Shown piece by piece: positions 19,972-33,211 of a DNA stretch of 64,000 nucleotides (the stretch's first letter is position 1; each line of letters begins with the position of its first letter). Location: positions 1,178,001 through 1,242,000 of the forward strand of contig NZ_CP016382.1 in NCBI RefSeq assembly GCF_002813635.1, written 5' to 3'. This stretch comes from Spiribacter roseus (lineage in GTDB: Bacteria > Pseudomonadota > Gammaproteobacteria > Nitrococcales > Nitrococcaceae). Below the pieces are notes generated by a model. The model ran no database searches, had not been told where the DNA came from, and saw nothing but the letters and a program-made list of their open reading frames with translations. The translations under genes were made by a program, and so were the position numbers.

Positions 19972-22242
19972 CTACTCGACCGGCTCGGGCGTGTCGATCT
20001 GAAACGCGAGCGACTCGCCGGTCTCATCCAGATCGACCCGGACATGCCCGCCATTCGTCAGCTTGCCGAATAACAGTTCGTCCGCCAGGGCCCGCTTGAG
20101 CTTGTCCTGAATCAGGCGGGCCATTGGCCGTGCACCCATCTTGGGATCATAGCCCTGCTCAGCGAGCCAGTTGCGGGCCGGATCGCTGACATCCAACGTG
20201 ACCCGCTTCTGGGCCAGCTGATGGCGCAGATCGCGGATGAACTTGTCCGCCACCCGCTGAATCACCTCCGGTGCCAGCCCGTTGAACTGAATGATGGCAT
20301 CCAGCCGGTTACGGAACTCGGGCGTGAACTGCTTGCGAATGACTTCGATGGCATCACTGCTCTGATCCTGCGGCGTGAAGCCGATCGTGCGCCGGCTCTG
20401 CTCCTCGGCCCCGGCGTTGGTGGTCATCACCAGGATCACATTACGGAAGTCCGCATGACGGCCGTTGTTATCCGTCAACGAGCCGTGATCCATCACCTGC
20501 AGCAGCAGATTGAACACATCCGGATGGGCTTTTTCGATCTCATCGAGCAGCACCACCGAGTGCGGATGCTTGAGCACTTCCTCGGTCAGCAGACCGCCCT
20601 GGTCAAAACCGACATACCCTGGCGGCGCCCCGATCAGGCGCGAGACCGTGTGCCGCTCCATGTACTCCGACATGTCGAACCGGATCAGGTTGATGCCCAT
20701 GGTCTCGGCCAGCTGACGGGTGACCTCGGTCTTGCCGACGCCGGTCGGCCCGGCGAACAGGAAGCTGCCCACCGGCTTGCCGGTGTCGCGCAGTCCAGCC
20801 CGGGACATCTTGATGGTGGTCGCGAGCGTATCGATGGCCTCGTCCTGACCGAAGATGGTCCGCTTGAGATCCCTTTCGATGGTCTCGAGCAGACGCATGT
20901 CCGATGTGGACACCCGCTTGGGCGGAATCCGCGCGATCTTGGCGATGATCGTCTCCACATCCGAAACACTGACCGTCTTTTTCTTCTTCGACGGCGGCAG
21001 CAGGCGCAGATTGGCACCTGCTTCATCGATCACGTCGATGGCCTTGTCGGGCAGGAAGCGGTCGCTGATGTACTTCGCCGCCAGCTCCGCCGCCGACTCG
21101 AGCGCAGGGTTCGTGAAGCGCACGCCATGGTGCTTTTCGAACCGGTCCTTGAGCCCGCGCAGGATCTGGACCGTCTCGTCGACCGTGGGCTCGGCCACAT
21201 CGATCTTCTGGAACCGCCGGGCCAGCGCCCGATCCTTTTCAAAGACGCCCCGAAATTCCTGATAGGTGGTCGAGCCGATGCACTTGAGCTCGCCGCTCGC
21301 CAGCATGGGCTTGAGCAGATTGGACGCGTCCATGACGCCACCTGACGCCGATCCGGCGCCGATGATGGTGTGGATCTCGTCGATGAAAAGGATCGCGTGC
21401 TTCTGCTTTTTGAGCTGCGCGAGCAGCCCCTTCAGACGCTTTTCAAAGTCGCCGCGGTACTTGGTGCCGGCCACCAGCGCGCCCATGTCGAGCGAGTAGA
21501 TCGTCGAGTCGGCGAGCACCTCCGGCACATCGCCGTCCTCGATCAGCTTGGCCAGCCCCTCGGCAATGGCGGTCTTGCCCACACCGGCCTCGCCGACGTA
21601 CAGCGGGTTGTTCTTGCGCCGCCGGCAGAGGATCTGGATGGTGCGCTCAACCTCGAACTTGCGGCCGATCAGCGGATCGGTCCGGCCCTGCCGGGCCCGC
21701 GTGTTGAGGTTGGTGGCAAAGCTCTCAAGCGGATTGCTGCTCTCGCCGTCCTCGGTGGTCTCGCTATCCTCGCGGGAGGGCTCGGACTCGTCGCCGCCCT
21801 CCTCGCTGCCGTTCTTCGAGATCCCGTGGGACAGGAAATTCACCGCATCCAGCCGCGAGATGTTCTGCTTGTGCAGGAAGTACACCGCCTGCGACTCCTG
21901 TTCGCTGAAGATCGCGACCACCACGTTGGCGCCGCTCACTTCCTTTTTCCCGGACGACTGGACATGCAGGATCGCCCGCTGCAGGACCCGCTGGAAGCCC
22001 AGCGTCGGCTGTGTCTCGCGGTTGTCGTTGGCCGGCAGCAGCGGCGTCGTTTCGTCGAGGAACGCCTCAAGATCCTGTCGCAGGCTCTCGAGATCGGCCT
22101 CGCAGGCACGCAGCACCTCGAGCGCCGCCGGGTTATCGGTCAGCGCGAGCAGAAGATGCTCCACGGTAAGGAACTCATGACGCTTGTCACGCGCTTCCTT
22201 GAAGGCGAGGTTCAACGTGAATTCCAGCTCTTTGCTCAGCAT
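19972..22242 (-). CDS. clpA: ATP-dependent Clp protease ATP-binding subunit ClpA
   Basis: An AAA+ unfoldase of 756 residues that feeds substrates to ClpP, including N-degron proteins brought by ClpS. The N-domain (about residues 1-145) contains the double Clp-N repeat that docks ClpS. An acidic linker (EEGGDESEPSREDSETTEDG) leads to D1 with Walker A GEAGVGKTAIAEG and Walker B LFIDEIHTIIGAG; D2 has GPTGVGKTEVT and VVLLDEIEKAHPDV. The D2 pore region follows. Length equals that of E. coli ClpA. clpS lies 59 bases upstream on the same strand, the usual pair. Confidence 0.98.
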   Translation of the reverse strand: MLSKELEFTLNLAFKEARDKRHEFLTVEHLLLALTDNPAALEVLRACEADLESLRQDLEAFLDETTPLLPANDNRETQPTLGFQRVLQRAILHVQSSGKKEVSGANVVVAIFSEQESQAVYFLHKQNISRLDAVNFLSHGISKNGSEEGGDESEPSREDSETTEDGESSNPLESFATNLNTRARQGRTDPLIGRKFEVERTIQILCRRRKNNPLYVGEAGVGKTAIAEGLAKLIEDGDVPEVLADSTIYSLDMGALVAGTKYRGDFEKRLKGLLAQLKKQKHAILFIDEIHTIIGAGSASGGVMDASNLLKPMLASGELKCIGSTTYQEFRGVFEKDRALARRFQKIDVAEPTVDETVQILRGLKDRFEKHHGVRFTNPALESAAELAAKYISDRFLPDKAIDVIDEAGANLRLLPPSKKKKTVSVSDVETIIAKIARIPPKRVSTSDMRLLETIERDLKRTIFGQDEAIDTLATTIKMSRAGLRDTGKPVGSFLFAGPTGVGKTEVTRQLAETMGINLIRFDMSEYMERHTVSRLIGAPPGYVGFDQGGLLTEEVLKHPHSVVLLDEIEKAHPDVFNLLLQVMDHGSLTDNNGRHADFRNVILVMTTNAGAEEQSRRTIGFTPQDQSSDAIEVIRKQFTPEFRNRLDAIIQFNGLAPEVIQRVADKFIRDLRHQLAQKRVTLDVSDPARNWLAEQGYDPKMGARPMARLIQDKLKRALADELLFGKLTNGGHVRVDLDETGESLAFQIDTPEPVE

Positions 22243-22301
22243 CGCTATCTCACTTACAATCTTGTTGGGAAAACCCGGTCACCCCAGGTCCGGTCGGCCC
22301 C

Positions 22302-22622
22302 TCAGGCCGGCTCGAGCGTGCACATCAATGGGTGGTCATTTTCGCGTGCATAGTCATTGACCTGATCCACCTTGGTTTCGGCCACGTCGCGGCTGAACTC
22401 CCCGCAGACGCCCTTGCCCCGGGTATGGACGTGGAGCATCACCTGCGTGGCCTGCTCACGGTCCATGCGGAAAAACGTCTGGAGCACTTCCACCACGAAC
22501 TCCATGGGCGTGTAGTCATCGTTGAGCAACACGACGCGGTAGAGCGGCGGTTGCTTGACGGTCGGCTCAGCTTCTTCGACCGATAAATCGTCGTCGCGTT
22601 TCGGATCGTTCTCTTCAGTCAT
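22302..22622 (-). CDS. clpS: ClpA adaptor protein ClpS
   Basis: A 106-residue adaptor that binds N-terminal Leu, Phe, Tyr or Trp and delivers the protein to ClpA. After a flexible acidic tail (about residues 1-25) the core shows [20 protein letters not shown], with the Asn-Asp pair and the Met that line the residue-binding pocket, then [27 protein letters not shown] 22622 is used; a TTG one codon upstream is an alternative. Together with aat and bpt 3 kb away, the window encodes nearly the whole N-degron route except ClpP. Confidence 0.97.
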   Translation of the reverse strand: MTEENDPKRDDDLSVEEAEPTVKQPPLYRVVLLNDDYTPMEFVVEVLQTFFRMDREQATQVMLHVHTRGKGVCGEFSRDVAETKVDQVNDYARENDHPLMCTLEPA

Positions 22623-22700
22623 CAACCGATCATCCCAAGGCTACCTATACGGATATGAGGACACTGACCCGCGAGTAAAAGGTCCATGCCGCATCGCCAG

Positions 22701-22709
22701 TGTTATTAT
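22701..22709 (+). promoter_or_regulatory. Extended -10 promoter element of mnmA, predicted leaderless
   Basis: TG-T-TATTAT, followed by six bases (TTCAGC) and the mnmA ATG at 22716. There is no ribosome-binding site in or near this space, and -35 similarity is weak, as expected for an extended -10 promoter. Confidence 0.55.
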
Positions 22710-22715
22710 TTCAGC

Positions 22716-23837
22716 ATGCAGCACACATCACACGTCATTGTCGGTCTGTCGGGCGGTGTCGACTCCGCGGTCAGTGCCTGGCTGTTGAAGGCACAGGGCT
22801 ACCGGGTCGAGGGCCTGTTCATGAAGAACTGGGAAGACGACGATACCGACACCCACTGCACCGCCGAGGCCGATTTCGCCGATGCCCGCCAGGTGGCGGA
22901 TACGCTCGGTATCCCGCTGCATCGGGCGAACTTTGCCGCCGAGTACCGTACCGAGGTGTTCGACCACTGTCTGCGCGAGTTCCAGGCCGGCCGAACCCCG
23001 AACCCCGACATTCTGTGCAACCAGCGTATCAAGTTCCGGGCGTTTCTTGACCATGCCCGGCGTCTGGGTGCCGATGCGGTGGCTACCGGCCACTACGCCC
23101 GGGTGGGGGGCGAGCCGGGCGCACGCACGCTCGAGCGCGCCGCCGATGCCGATAAGGATCAGACGTACTTTCTGTATACACTGGGGCAGACCCAGCTCGA
23201 GGCCGCACTGTTTCCGCTCGCCGGGCGCACCAAGCCCGAGGTGCGGCGGCTCGCCGACGAGGCCGGCTTCGAGAATTTCAACAAACCCGACAGCACGGGC
23301 ATCTGCTTTATCGGCGAGCGCGACTTCCAGGGATTCCTCGGGCGCTACATCGATCGCCGCCCCGGGCCGATCGTGTCACTGGACGGCGAAACCCTGGGCG
23401 AGCACAACGGCCTCGCCTTCTACACGCTGGGGCAGCGCCGTGGCCTGAATCTGGGCGGCAGTGCCGCGCACCCCGGGCTGCCCTGGTACGTCGCCGACAA
23501 GGACATGGCCGGCAACCGGCTGATCGTGGTGCAGGGCCATGACCACCCGGCGCTGCAGAACGACGGGCTGATCGCCGACCAGTGGCAGTGGGTGGATGGT
23601 CGCGGCCCGATGGAGCCGATCCGCTGCACTGCCCGGCTGCGACATCGTCAGGTGGATCAGCCGGGCTGGCTGACACCGCTGGACGACGGTCGCCGGCAGC
23701 TCGACTTTGATCAACCCCAGCGGGCGGTGGCCCCGGGTCAGTCGGTGGTGGTCTATGACGGATCGCTGTGCCTGGGCGGCGGCATCATCCAGACGCGGCT
23801 GCCGGCTGCGGGGAGCCCGATCCTTGGCGTCGCCTGA
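22716..23837 (+). CDS. mnmA: tRNA-specific 2-thiouridylase MnmA
   Basis: Makes 2-thiouridine at U34 of tRNAs for Lys, Glu and Gln with sulfur relayed by the Tus/IscS system; 373 residues. The PP-loop motif is VGLSGGVDSAVSAWLL; the catalytic cysteines lie in NPDILCNQRIKF and DSTGICFIGERDF; GHYARVGG and DKDQTYFLYTLGQTQL are further family strings. ATG 22716 is chosen over an upstream ATG at 22686 because it gives the standard N-terminus and sits 6 bases from an extended -10 element. hflD follows with overlapping frames, the same pairing as in E. coli. Confidence 0.96.
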   Translation: MQHTSHVIVGLSGGVDSAVSAWLLKAQGYRVEGLFMKNWEDDDTDTHCTAEADFADARQVADTLGIPLHRANFAAEYRTEVFDHCLREFQAGRTPNPDILCNQRIKFRAFLDHARRLGADAVATGHYARVGGEPGARTLERAADADKDQTYFLYTLGQTQLEAALFPLAGRTKPEVRRLADEAGFENFNKPDSTGICFIGERDFQGFLGRYIDRRPGPIVSLDGETLGEHNGLAFYTLGQRRGLNLGGSAAHPGLPWYVADKDMAGNRLIVVQGHDHPALQNDGLIADQWQWVDGRGPMEPIRCTARLRHRQVDQPGWLTPLDDGRRQLDFDQPQRAVAPGQSVVVYDGSLCLGGGIIQTRLPAAGSPILGVA

Positions 23838-24441
23838 GCAAGCCCGTGCCGCGGCGATGGCAGCGGTTTTTCAGGCGCTGGACGGGGTGCGCGACATCGC
23901 CGATCGCGGTCAGCACGATGCCGAAGCCACCCGCACCTGCCTGCGCGGACTGCTGGGCGATTACAGCGGCTCCGTGACCGGCCTTTACGGCGGCGATGCC
24001 TCGCTGCGGCGGGGGCTGGATCTGCTGATCAGCCATCTCGCCCAACCGCAGTCCATGCACCTGACGCGCTATCTGGTCGCCGTCCTGCAGCTGGAACGGC
24101 GGCTGCGTCGCGACCGCGCCCGCCTGACCGCCCTCGCCGCCGGACTTGAGCGCACGCGCCACCAGGCGGATTATTTCGGCCAGATTGACCATGACAGCGT
24201 CATCCACCATCTGGGCGACCTGTACAGCGAGCACATCAGCCCGCTGAGGCCCCGGATCATGGTTCAGGGACATGCCCACCACCTGCAGGACAGCCGCAAC
24301 GCGGCACTGATCCGGGCCCTGCTGCTGGCGGCCATCCGGGCGGCGGGACTCTGGCAGATGAACGGCGGCGGCCGACTGCGCCTGGTGCTCGGGCGTCGTG
24401 CCCTCATCGAGACGGCCCGGACCCTGAAGGCCGCGGCGTGA
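23824..24441 (+). CDS. hflD: High-frequency lysogenization protein HflD homolog
   Basis: A helical, membrane-associated protein of about 205 residues encoded immediately after mnmA in many gammaproteobacteria; in E. coli HflD affects lambda CII stability and its wider role is unclear. Similarity is visible in DIADRGQHDAEATRTCLRGLL, LYGGDASLRRGLDLLISHL and the conserved histidine region near residue 115-140 (HLGDLYSEHISPLRPRIMVQG in two parts). The TTG at 23824 has GGGAG eight bases before it and overlaps the mnmA stop by 14 bases; ATG 23857 is the alternative start. Confidence 0.85.
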   Translation: MASPEQARAAAMAAVFQALDGVRDIADRGQHDAEATRTCLRGLLGDYSGSVTGLYGGDASLRRGLDLLISHLAQPQSMHLTRYLVAVLQLERRLRRDRARLTALAAGLERTRHQADYFGQIDHDSVIHHLGDLYSEHISPLRPRIMVQGHAHHLQDSRNAALIRALLLAAIRAAGLWQMNGGGRLRLVLGRRALIETARTLKAAA

Positions 24442-24570
24442 CCCCCGGCGTGCGTCGCTGAAAGTGCATGCTCATGGCGGCCGGGTCATGTAAAATAATG
24501 GATTCACACGGGTCGACGGACCCCACACAAAGGACGTGCACGATGCGCACGCCGATTCCGGGAGGAAGTC

Positions 24571-27324
<2,754 letters not shown>

Positions 27325-27348
27325 CCCACCGCCATCCGGCGGAGACGG

Positions 27349-27377
27349 AAAACCCGGCCATGTGGCCGGGTTTTTTT
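27349..27377. terminator. Bidirectional rho-independent terminator between acnA and glcB
   Basis: AACCCGGCCA (27351-27360) and TGGCCGGGTT (27363-27372) are perfect complements. On the plus strand seven T follow (27371-27377), terminating acnA; on the minus strand four T follow, so glcB can use the same hairpin. Confidence 0.88.
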
Positions 27378-27395
27378 ATGCCCGATGCGGGAGCC

Positions 27396-29567
27396 TTAAG
27401 CGCCGCCCTTGAGCGCCAGACGGTGGGCATGCAGCAACGGCTCGGTATAGCCACTGGGCTGCTCGCGGCCCTTGAAGACCAGATCACAGGCGGCCTGGAA
27501 GGCTGCGCCCCCAAAGCCGGGGCCCATTGGCGTATAGGTCGGATCATCGGCGTTCTGCCGATCCACCACCGCGGCCATCCGCTTCATGGCGGCCATCACC
27601 TGATCCTCGCTGACGATGCCGTGATGGAGCCAGTTGGCGATGTGCTGACTTGAGATACGCAGGGTCGCGCGATCCTCCATCAGTCCGATGTCATTGATGT
27701 CCGGGACCTTGGAACAGCCGATCCCCTGATCGATCCAGCGCACCACGTAGCCGAGAATGCCCTGACAGTTGTTGTCGAGCTCGGCGCCGATCTCCTCATC
27801 GCTCCACTGCGTGTCGGTGGCGACGGGAATTGTCAGCAGATCGTCGATGGTCGCCCGCGACTGGCCCGCCAGCTCGGCCTGCCGGGCCCGAACGTCCACC
27901 TGGTGGTAGTGAGTGGCATGCAGGGTGGCGGCCGTGGGTGACGGCACCCAGGCGCAGTTGGCGCCGGCCCGTGGATGGCCGATCTTGGCTTCGAGCATAT
28001 CGGCCATGCGATCCGGCATCGGCCACATCCCCTTGCCAATCTGGGCATGATCCGGCAGCCCGCAGGCCAGCCCGGTATCCACATTCCAGTCCTCATAGGC
28101 ATTCAGCCAGCGCGACTGCTTCATGGCCGCCTTCCGGATCATCGGCCCGGCCTCCATGCTGGTGTGGATCTCGTCGCCGGTGCGATCGAGGAAGCCGGTG
28201 TTGATGAAAATCAGCCGCTCGCGGGCCGCCTCAATGCAGCGCTGCAGGTTAAGGGTGGTGCGCCGCTCCTCGTCCATCACGCCGATCTTGAGCGTGTTGT
28301 CGGCCAGCCCGAGGATCTGCTCGACGCGGGCGAACAGCGCCACGGTCAGCGCCACCTCGTCGGGTCCATGCATTTTCGGCTTGACGATATAGACGCTGCC
28401 AGTGCGGCTGTTGCCGCCGTCGCGCTGCAGGTCATGCATGGCGATCATCGCGGTGCACAGGGCGTCGAGGATCCCCTCCGGGATCTCGTTGCCCCGGGCG
28501 TCGAGGACCGCCGGCGTCGTCATCAGATGCCCGACGTTGCGGACCAGCATCAGGCTGCGTCCGGGTAGATTCAGCGGCTGCCCGTCGGCCCCGGTGTAGG
28601 CACGATCGGGATTGAGGGTTCGCACGACCTCGCGGCCCTGCTTGTAGAAGCGCTCCTCGAGGTCGCCCCGCATCAGCCCCAGCCAGTTGGCATAGACCTG
28701 TGCCTTGTCCTCGCCGTCCACCGCGGCCACCGAATCCTCACAGTCCTGGATCGAGGTGACCGCCGATTCCATGACCAGATCGCGCACGCCGGCGGGGTGA
28801 GTCCGGCCAATGGGATCATCGGCATCGATGCTGATCTCGACATGCAGGCCATGACGCCGCAGCAGGACGGCTTCGGGGGCCGATGCCGTCCCGGCGTAAC
28901 CCACCCACTGGTCGGGGTCCGCGAGGCCGGTCTCGCCGCCTCCGGTCAGGGTCACGCGCAGTGTCTGGTCGCCCTCGCCGGCCGCCACCCGGTAGGCCGT
29001 CACATCCGCGTGACTGCCCGCCGCGAGCGGAAAATTGGCGTCCAGGAAGGCGGTCGCCCAGGCCACGACGTGGCGGGCACGGTCCGGGTTGAAGGCCGTA
29101 CCGCGCTCAAGCCCCTCGCTGTCGGGAATGGCATCGGTGCCGTAGAGCGCATCATAGAGACTGCCCCAACGGGCATTGGCGGCATTCAGGGCGTAGCGGG
29201 CGTTGTTGAGCGGCACCACCAGCTGCGGACCGGCGATGCGGGCGATCTCGTCGTCCACGTTCTCAGTGCTGACCTCGACCGCTCCGGTGGGCGGCTGCAG
29301 GTAGCCGATTTCTTCGAGGAACCGCCGATACGCGGCGCTTGAATGCTCGCCGGGGTGGGCGCGATGCCACTCATCGATCTGTCGCTGCAGGGTATCGCGA
29401 TGCGCGAGGAGGGCATGGTTGCGGGGGCCGAGCTCGTCGACCAGTTCCGCAAGGCCTTCCCAGAACCGGGTCTCGTCAACGCCCGTGCCGACGATCGCCG
29501 CCTGGCCGATCAAATCGTCCAGGGGTCTCGCTACCTGTAATCCCGCCCGCTCGACACGCTCAGTCAT
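27396..29567 (-). CDS. glcB: Malate synthase G
   Basis: Condenses glyoxylate with acetyl-CoA to malate; 723 residues, the length of isoform G. Family strings include [33 protein letters not shown], the catalytic region [22 protein letters not shown] (in two parts), MKPKMHG-type [51 protein letters not shown], and [17 protein letters not shown] [17 protein letters not shown] with the second active-site aspartate region. ATG 29567 has GGAAGAG six bases upstream; translation further up has no family similarity. Next to acnA it suggests use of the glyoxylate shunt or glycolate, though no isocitrate lyase lies in the window. Confidence 0.97.
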   Translation of the reverse strand: MTERVERAGLQVARPLDDLIGQAAIVGTGVDETRFWEGLAELVDELGPRNHALLAHRDTLQRQIDEWHRAHPGEHSSAAYRRFLEEIGYLQPPTGAVEVSTENVDDEIARIAGPQLVVPLNNARYALNAANARWGSLYDALYGTDAIPDSEGLERGTAFNPDRARHVVAWATAFLDANFPLAAGSHADVTAYRVAAGEGDQTLRVTLTGGGETGLADPDQWVGYAGTASAPEAVLLRRHGLHVEISIDADDPIGRTHPAGVRDLVMESAVTSIQDCEDSVAAVDGEDKAQVYANWLGLMRGDLEERFYKQGREVVRTLNPDRAYTGADGQPLNLPGRSLMLVRNVGHLMTTPAVLDARGNEIPEGILDALCTAMIAMHDLQRDGGNSRTGSVYIVKPKMHGPDEVALTVALFARVEQILGLADNTLKIGVMDEERRTTLNLQRCIEAARERLIFINTGFLDRTGDEIHTSMEAGPMIRKAAMKQSRWLNAYEDWNVDTGLACGLPDHAQIGKGMWPMPDRMADMLEAKIGHPRAGANCAWVPSPTAATLHATHYHQVDVRARQAELAGQSRATIDDLLTIPVATDTQWSDEEIGAELDNNCQGILGYVVRWIDQGIGCSKVPDINDIGLMEDRATLRISSQHIANWLHHGIVSEDQVMAAMKRMAAVVDRQNADDPTYTPMGPGFGGAAFQAACDLVFKGREQPSGYTEPLLHAHRLALKGGA

Positions 29568-29598
29568 TGACTCTTCCCCGTCACCGTTGGTGTGAATT

Positions 29599-29626
29599 TT
29601 GTTCTCTAATGGCGTCCAGCTAAAAT
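29599..29626 (+). promoter_or_regulatory. Promoter of sthA
   Basis: TTGTTC (29599-29604), 16 bases, TAAAAT (29621-29626), upstream of an AGGAGG-type ribosome-binding site at 29640-29645. The region between glcB and sthA is unusually A/T-rich for this window. Confidence 0.45.
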
Positions 29627-29654
29627 AAAACACAACGCGAGGAGGATGAACCCC

Positions 29655-31052
29655 ATGAGTGATCAGCATTACGACACGCTCGTCCTCGGCAGCGGGCCGG
29701 CCGGCGAAGGCGCGGCGATGAAGCTTGCCAAGGGCGGTCAGCGTGTCGCCATGATCGAGCGGCTGAGCGAGGTGGGCGGCGGCTGCACGCACTGGGGCAC
29801 GATTCCTTCCAAGGCGCTGCGCCACAATGTCCGCCGGCTCATGGAGTACAACAGCTCCGCCCTGTTCCGCGAGGCCGGCGAGCCCCGGCATGTGTCATTC
29901 CAGACCATGCTGCGTCACGCCCGGTCGGTCATCGATCAGCAGGTCGGCCTGCGCAGTGGGTTCTATCTGCGCAACAACGTCCCGGTGCTTACCGGCGAGG
30001 GGCGCTTCGAGGACGAGCACACCCTCGCGCTGACCGGTGCGGACGGCCGCACCGAGCGCCTGACGGCCCGGCATTTCCTGATCGCCACCGGTTCACGGCC
30101 CTATCGCCCGGCGGATGTTGATTTCACTCATCCACGCATCTGCGACAGCGACCAGATCCTGTCCCTGGAACATACGCCCCGCAGCCTGATCATCTATGGT
30201 GCCGGCGTCATCGGCAGTGAATACGCCTCGATCTTCCGCGGCCTCGGCGTCAAGGTCGACCTGATCAACACGCGTGAGCGCATGCTGGCGTTTCTTGACG
30301 ACGAAATCTCCGATGCCATCTCCTATCATCTGCGTGAGCACGGCGTTGTCATCCGTCACCGCGAGCAGTACCAGTCCATCGAGGCCGACGACGACGGCGT
30401 GACCCTCTACCTGCAGTCGGGCAAGCGGGTGCGCGGGGACCTGCTGCTGTGGGCCAACGGGCGCAGCGGCAACACCGATGGCATGGGGCTGGAGCATATC
30501 GGCATCCAGCCCAACGGTCGGGGTCAGGTGGAGGTCAACGACGACTTCCAGACCGCGCAGCCATCGATCTATGCCATCGGCGATGTGGTGGGGTATCCGA
30601 GTCTGGCCAGCGCCGCCTACGACCAGGGGCGCTACGCGGCGACCCATATGCTCGAGGGACACTGCGAGTATCGGCTGGCGCATGACGTACCCACCGGCAT
30701 CTACACCATCCCCGAGATCAGCTCCGTCGGCCGCACCGAGGGCGAACTCACCGATGCCCAGATCCCTTATGAGATCGGCCACGCCTTTTTCAAGGATCTG
30801 GCGCGGGCACAGATCTCGGGACAGACGGTGGGCATGCTCAAGCTGCTCTTCCACGCCGATACGCTGGAGCTCCTCGGCATCCACTGCTTTGGCGACCAGG
30901 CCGCCGAGATCGTCCACATCGGCCAGGCGATCATGGCGCAGCCGGCCCCCAACAACACCCTGCGCTACTTCATGAACACCACATTCAATTATCCGACCAT
31001 GGCCGAGGGCTATCGCGTCGCCGCCCTCAACGGCTATAACCGGGTCGCCTGA
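29655..31052 (+). CDS. sthA: Soluble pyridine nucleotide transhydrogenase SthA
   Basis: A flavoprotein of 465 residues that moves hydride between NADPH and NAD+. FAD-binding [17 protein letters not shown] lies at the N-terminus. Where disulfide oxidoreductases have a CxxxxC pair, this protein has [16 protein letters not shown] with a single Cys, the SthA signature. The NAD(P) site is [20 protein letters not shown], and the dimerisation domain shows [15 protein letters not shown] and [20 protein letters not shown] 29655 is chosen over ATG 29646 because the latter sits directly on the GAGGAGG site. Likely balances NADPH made by the TCA cycle. Confidence 0.96.
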   Translation: MSDQHYDTLVLGSGPAGEGAAMKLAKGGQRVAMIERLSEVGGGCTHWGTIPSKALRHNVRRLMEYNSSALFREAGEPRHVSFQTMLRHARSVIDQQVGLRSGFYLRNNVPVLTGEGRFEDEHTLALTGADGRTERLTARHFLIATGSRPYRPADVDFTHPRICDSDQILSLEHTPRSLIIYGAGVIGSEYASIFRGLGVKVDLINTRERMLAFLDDEISDAISYHLREHGVVIRHREQYQSIEADDDGVTLYLQSGKRVRGDLLLWANGRSGNTDGMGLEHIGIQPNGRGQVEVNDDFQTAQPSIYAIGDVVGYPSLASAAYDQGRYAATHMLEGHCEYRLAHDVPTGIYTIPEISSVGRTEGELTDAQIPYEIGHAFFKDLARAQISGQTVGMLKLLFHADTLELLGIHCFGDQAAEIVHIGQAIMAQPAPNNTLRYFMNTTFNYPTMAEGYRVAALNGYNRVA

Positions 31053-31132
31053 ACCGAGGCAGAGCGCGCACGTAACCTCATCGCAACCGAACCGGTTTAT
31101 GCTGGGCGGCGACTTTAAAGGACAGCGACGCA

Positions 31133-33211
31133 ATGCAATCGGACAACCTCCACCACCCCGGGCTCTACCTGAACCGTCAGTTGAGCCTCCTGGCCTTCAA
31201 TGAGCGGGTCCTCGCGCAGGCGGCCGACGACTCCAATCCGCTGCTCGAGCGGCTCAAGTTCCTCTGCATCGCAAGCTCGAACCTGGACGAATTCTTCGAG
31301 ATCCGGGTGGCGGGTCTGCGCCAGGCCCGGGAACTTGGCGTGGGCCAGAGCGGGCCGGACAACCGGACGCCCCAGCAGGTGCTGCGCGAGATCAGCGAAC
31401 GCGCCCATGCCCTCGTGGACGAGCAGTACCGGCTGCTCAATGATGAGGTCACCCCGGCGCTGGCCGCGGCGGATATCCGCTTTCTGCGCCGCAACGAATG
31501 GACGCAGGCGCAGCAGGACTGGATCCGCAGCTATTTCGAGACCGAGCTCCTGCCCATCCTCAGCCCGCTGGGGCTGGATCCGGCGCATCCGTTCCCGCAG
31601 GTCCTCAATAAAAGCCTCAACTTCATCATCTCGCTGGAAGGCAAGGACGCCTTCGGGCGCAGCAGCGGCATGGCGGTGGTCCAGGCGCCACGGGCCCTGC
31701 CCCGCATCATCCAGCTGCCACCGGAGCTCGATGGCGGCGGTACCTACGACTTCGTGTTCCTGTCCTCGGTCATCCACGCCCATGTCACCGACCTGTTCCC
31801 GGGCATGAAGACCACCGGCTGCTATCAGTTCCGGGTGACGCGCAACTCGGACCTGTATGTCGACGAGGAGGAAGTGGATGACCTGCTCCGGGCCATGGAG
31901 GGCGAGCTGCCATCACGGCGCTATGGCGATGCCGTGCGCCTCGAGGTGGCCGCCAACTGCCCCGAGCACATGGCGCATTTCCTGCTCGAGGAGTTCGAAC
32001 TCGAGCCCGAGGCCCTCTATCAGGTCAACGGACCGGTCAATCTCAACCGGCTGTTCGCGGTCTGTGACCTGGTCGACCGGCCCGACCTCAAGTACCCGGC
32101 CTTCAAGCCCGGGTTGCCGGCGGAACTCAGCCACACCGGCGATATTTTCAAGGTCATGCGGCGGCGCGACATCCTGCTGCATCACCCCTTCGAGTCGTTC
32201 GCCCCGGTCATCGAGCTGCTGCGCCAGTCAGCCCAGGATCCCGACGTGCTGGCGATCAAGCAGACCCTGTACCGGACCGGCCCCGACTCGGCGGTGGTCG
32301 ATCATCTGGTCACCGCCGCGCGCAGCGGCAAAGAGGTGACCGTGGTGGTGGAGTTGCGCGCCCGATTTGACGAGGCGGCCAACATCGGGCTTGCCAACCG
32401 GCTGCAGGAGGCCGGTGCGCATGTGGTCTATGGGGTGGTGGGTCACAAGACCCACGCCAAACTGATGCTGATCGTACGCCGGGAAAGCGGTCGGCTGCGC
32501 CATTACGTCCACCTTGGGACCGGCAACTACCACTCACGCACGGCCCGGCTCTACACCGACTATGGCCTGATGACGACCCGCCCGGCCATTGGCGAGGACG
32601 TCCATCGCGTGTTCCTCCAGCTCACCAGCCTCGGCAAGGTCTCGGCGCTCAGTCATCTGCTCGAGTCACCGTTCACCCTGCATCCCGGCATTCTCGAGAA
32701 GATCGCCCGCGAGCAGCGCCACGCCGAGGCCGGCCGACCGGCCCGGATCATCATCAAGGTCAACTCGCTGGTCGAACCCAAGGTCATCCGGGCGCTGTAC
32801 GCGGCATCCCAGGCGGGTGTCGGGATCGACCTGATCGTGCGTGGCATGTGCTGCCTGCGTCCCGGCGTCGAGGGGGTCAGTGACACCATCCGGGTGCGCT
32901 CGGTCATCGGGCGGTTCCTCGAGCACACGCGGGTGTTCTACTTCGCCAACAACGGCGACCCGGAGCTCTACTGCAGCTCGGCGGACTGGATGGAGCGCAA
33001 CTTCTTCCGGCGCGTCGAGGCGGCCTTCCCGCTCCTCGATGCCGAGCTCCGCGACCGGGTGCTCGCCGATCTGCAGACCTATCTTGCGGATAACACGCAG
33101 GCCTGGGTGCTGGATGCCGATGGTGAGTACCGCCGCCTCACCCCCGGGGCCGATGAGACCGGCGTGAGCGCCCAGACCGCGCTGCTCCAGGGCTACGGCG
33201 AGGACGGCTGA
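31133..33211 (+). CDS. ppk1: Polyphosphate kinase 1
   Basis: Reversibly polymerises the terminal phosphate of ATP into polyphosphate; 692 residues of the phospholipase-D-like PPK1 family. The N-domain begins LYLNRQLSLLAFNERVLAQA. Active-site strings are VTVVVELRARFDEAANIG, the phosphorylatable His in HVHLGTGNYHSRTARLYTDYG (in two parts), VDLIVRGMC-type IDLIVRGMCCLRPGVEG and FYFANNGDPELYCSSADWMER. The ATG is preceded by AGGA. The gene converges with ppx, with touching stop codons (TGATCA at 33209-33214), so polyphosphate synthesis and breakdown are encoded tail to tail. Confidence 0.97.
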   Translation: MQSDNLHHPGLYLNRQLSLLAFNERVLAQAADDSNPLLERLKFLCIASSNLDEFFEIRVAGLRQARELGVGQSGPDNRTPQQVLREISERAHALVDEQYRLLNDEVTPALAAADIRFLRRNEWTQAQQDWIRSYFETELLPILSPLGLDPAHPFPQVLNKSLNFIISLEGKDAFGRSSGMAVVQAPRALPRIIQLPPELDGGGTYDFVFLSSVIHAHVTDLFPGMKTTGCYQFRVTRNSDLYVDEEEVDDLLRAMEGELPSRRYGDAVRLEVAANCPEHMAHFLLEEFELEPEALYQVNGPVNLNRLFAVCDLVDRPDLKYPAFKPGLPAELSHTGDIFKVMRRRDILLHHPFESFAPVIELLRQSAQDPDVLAIKQTLYRTGPDSAVVDHLVTAARSGKEVTVVVELRARFDEAANIGLANRLQEAGAHVVYGVVGHKTHAKLMLIVRRESGRLRHYVHLGTGNYHSRTARLYTDYGLMTTRPAIGEDVHRVFLQLTSLGKVSALSHLLESPFTLHPGILEKIAREQRHAEAGRPARIIIKVNSLVEPKVIRALYAASQAGVGIDLIVRGMCCLRPGVEGVSDTIRVRSVIGRFLEHTRVFYFANNGDPELYCSSADWMERNFFRRVEAAFPLLDAELRDRVLADLQTYLADNTQAWVLDADGEYRRLTPGADETGVSAQTALLQGYGEDG

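Noticed and set aside
29568..29891. 108-residue N-terminal extension of malate synthase G
   Set aside because: The extension runs antisense through the sthA promoter and start, has no similarity to the family, and ATG 29567 has a good ribosome-binding site.
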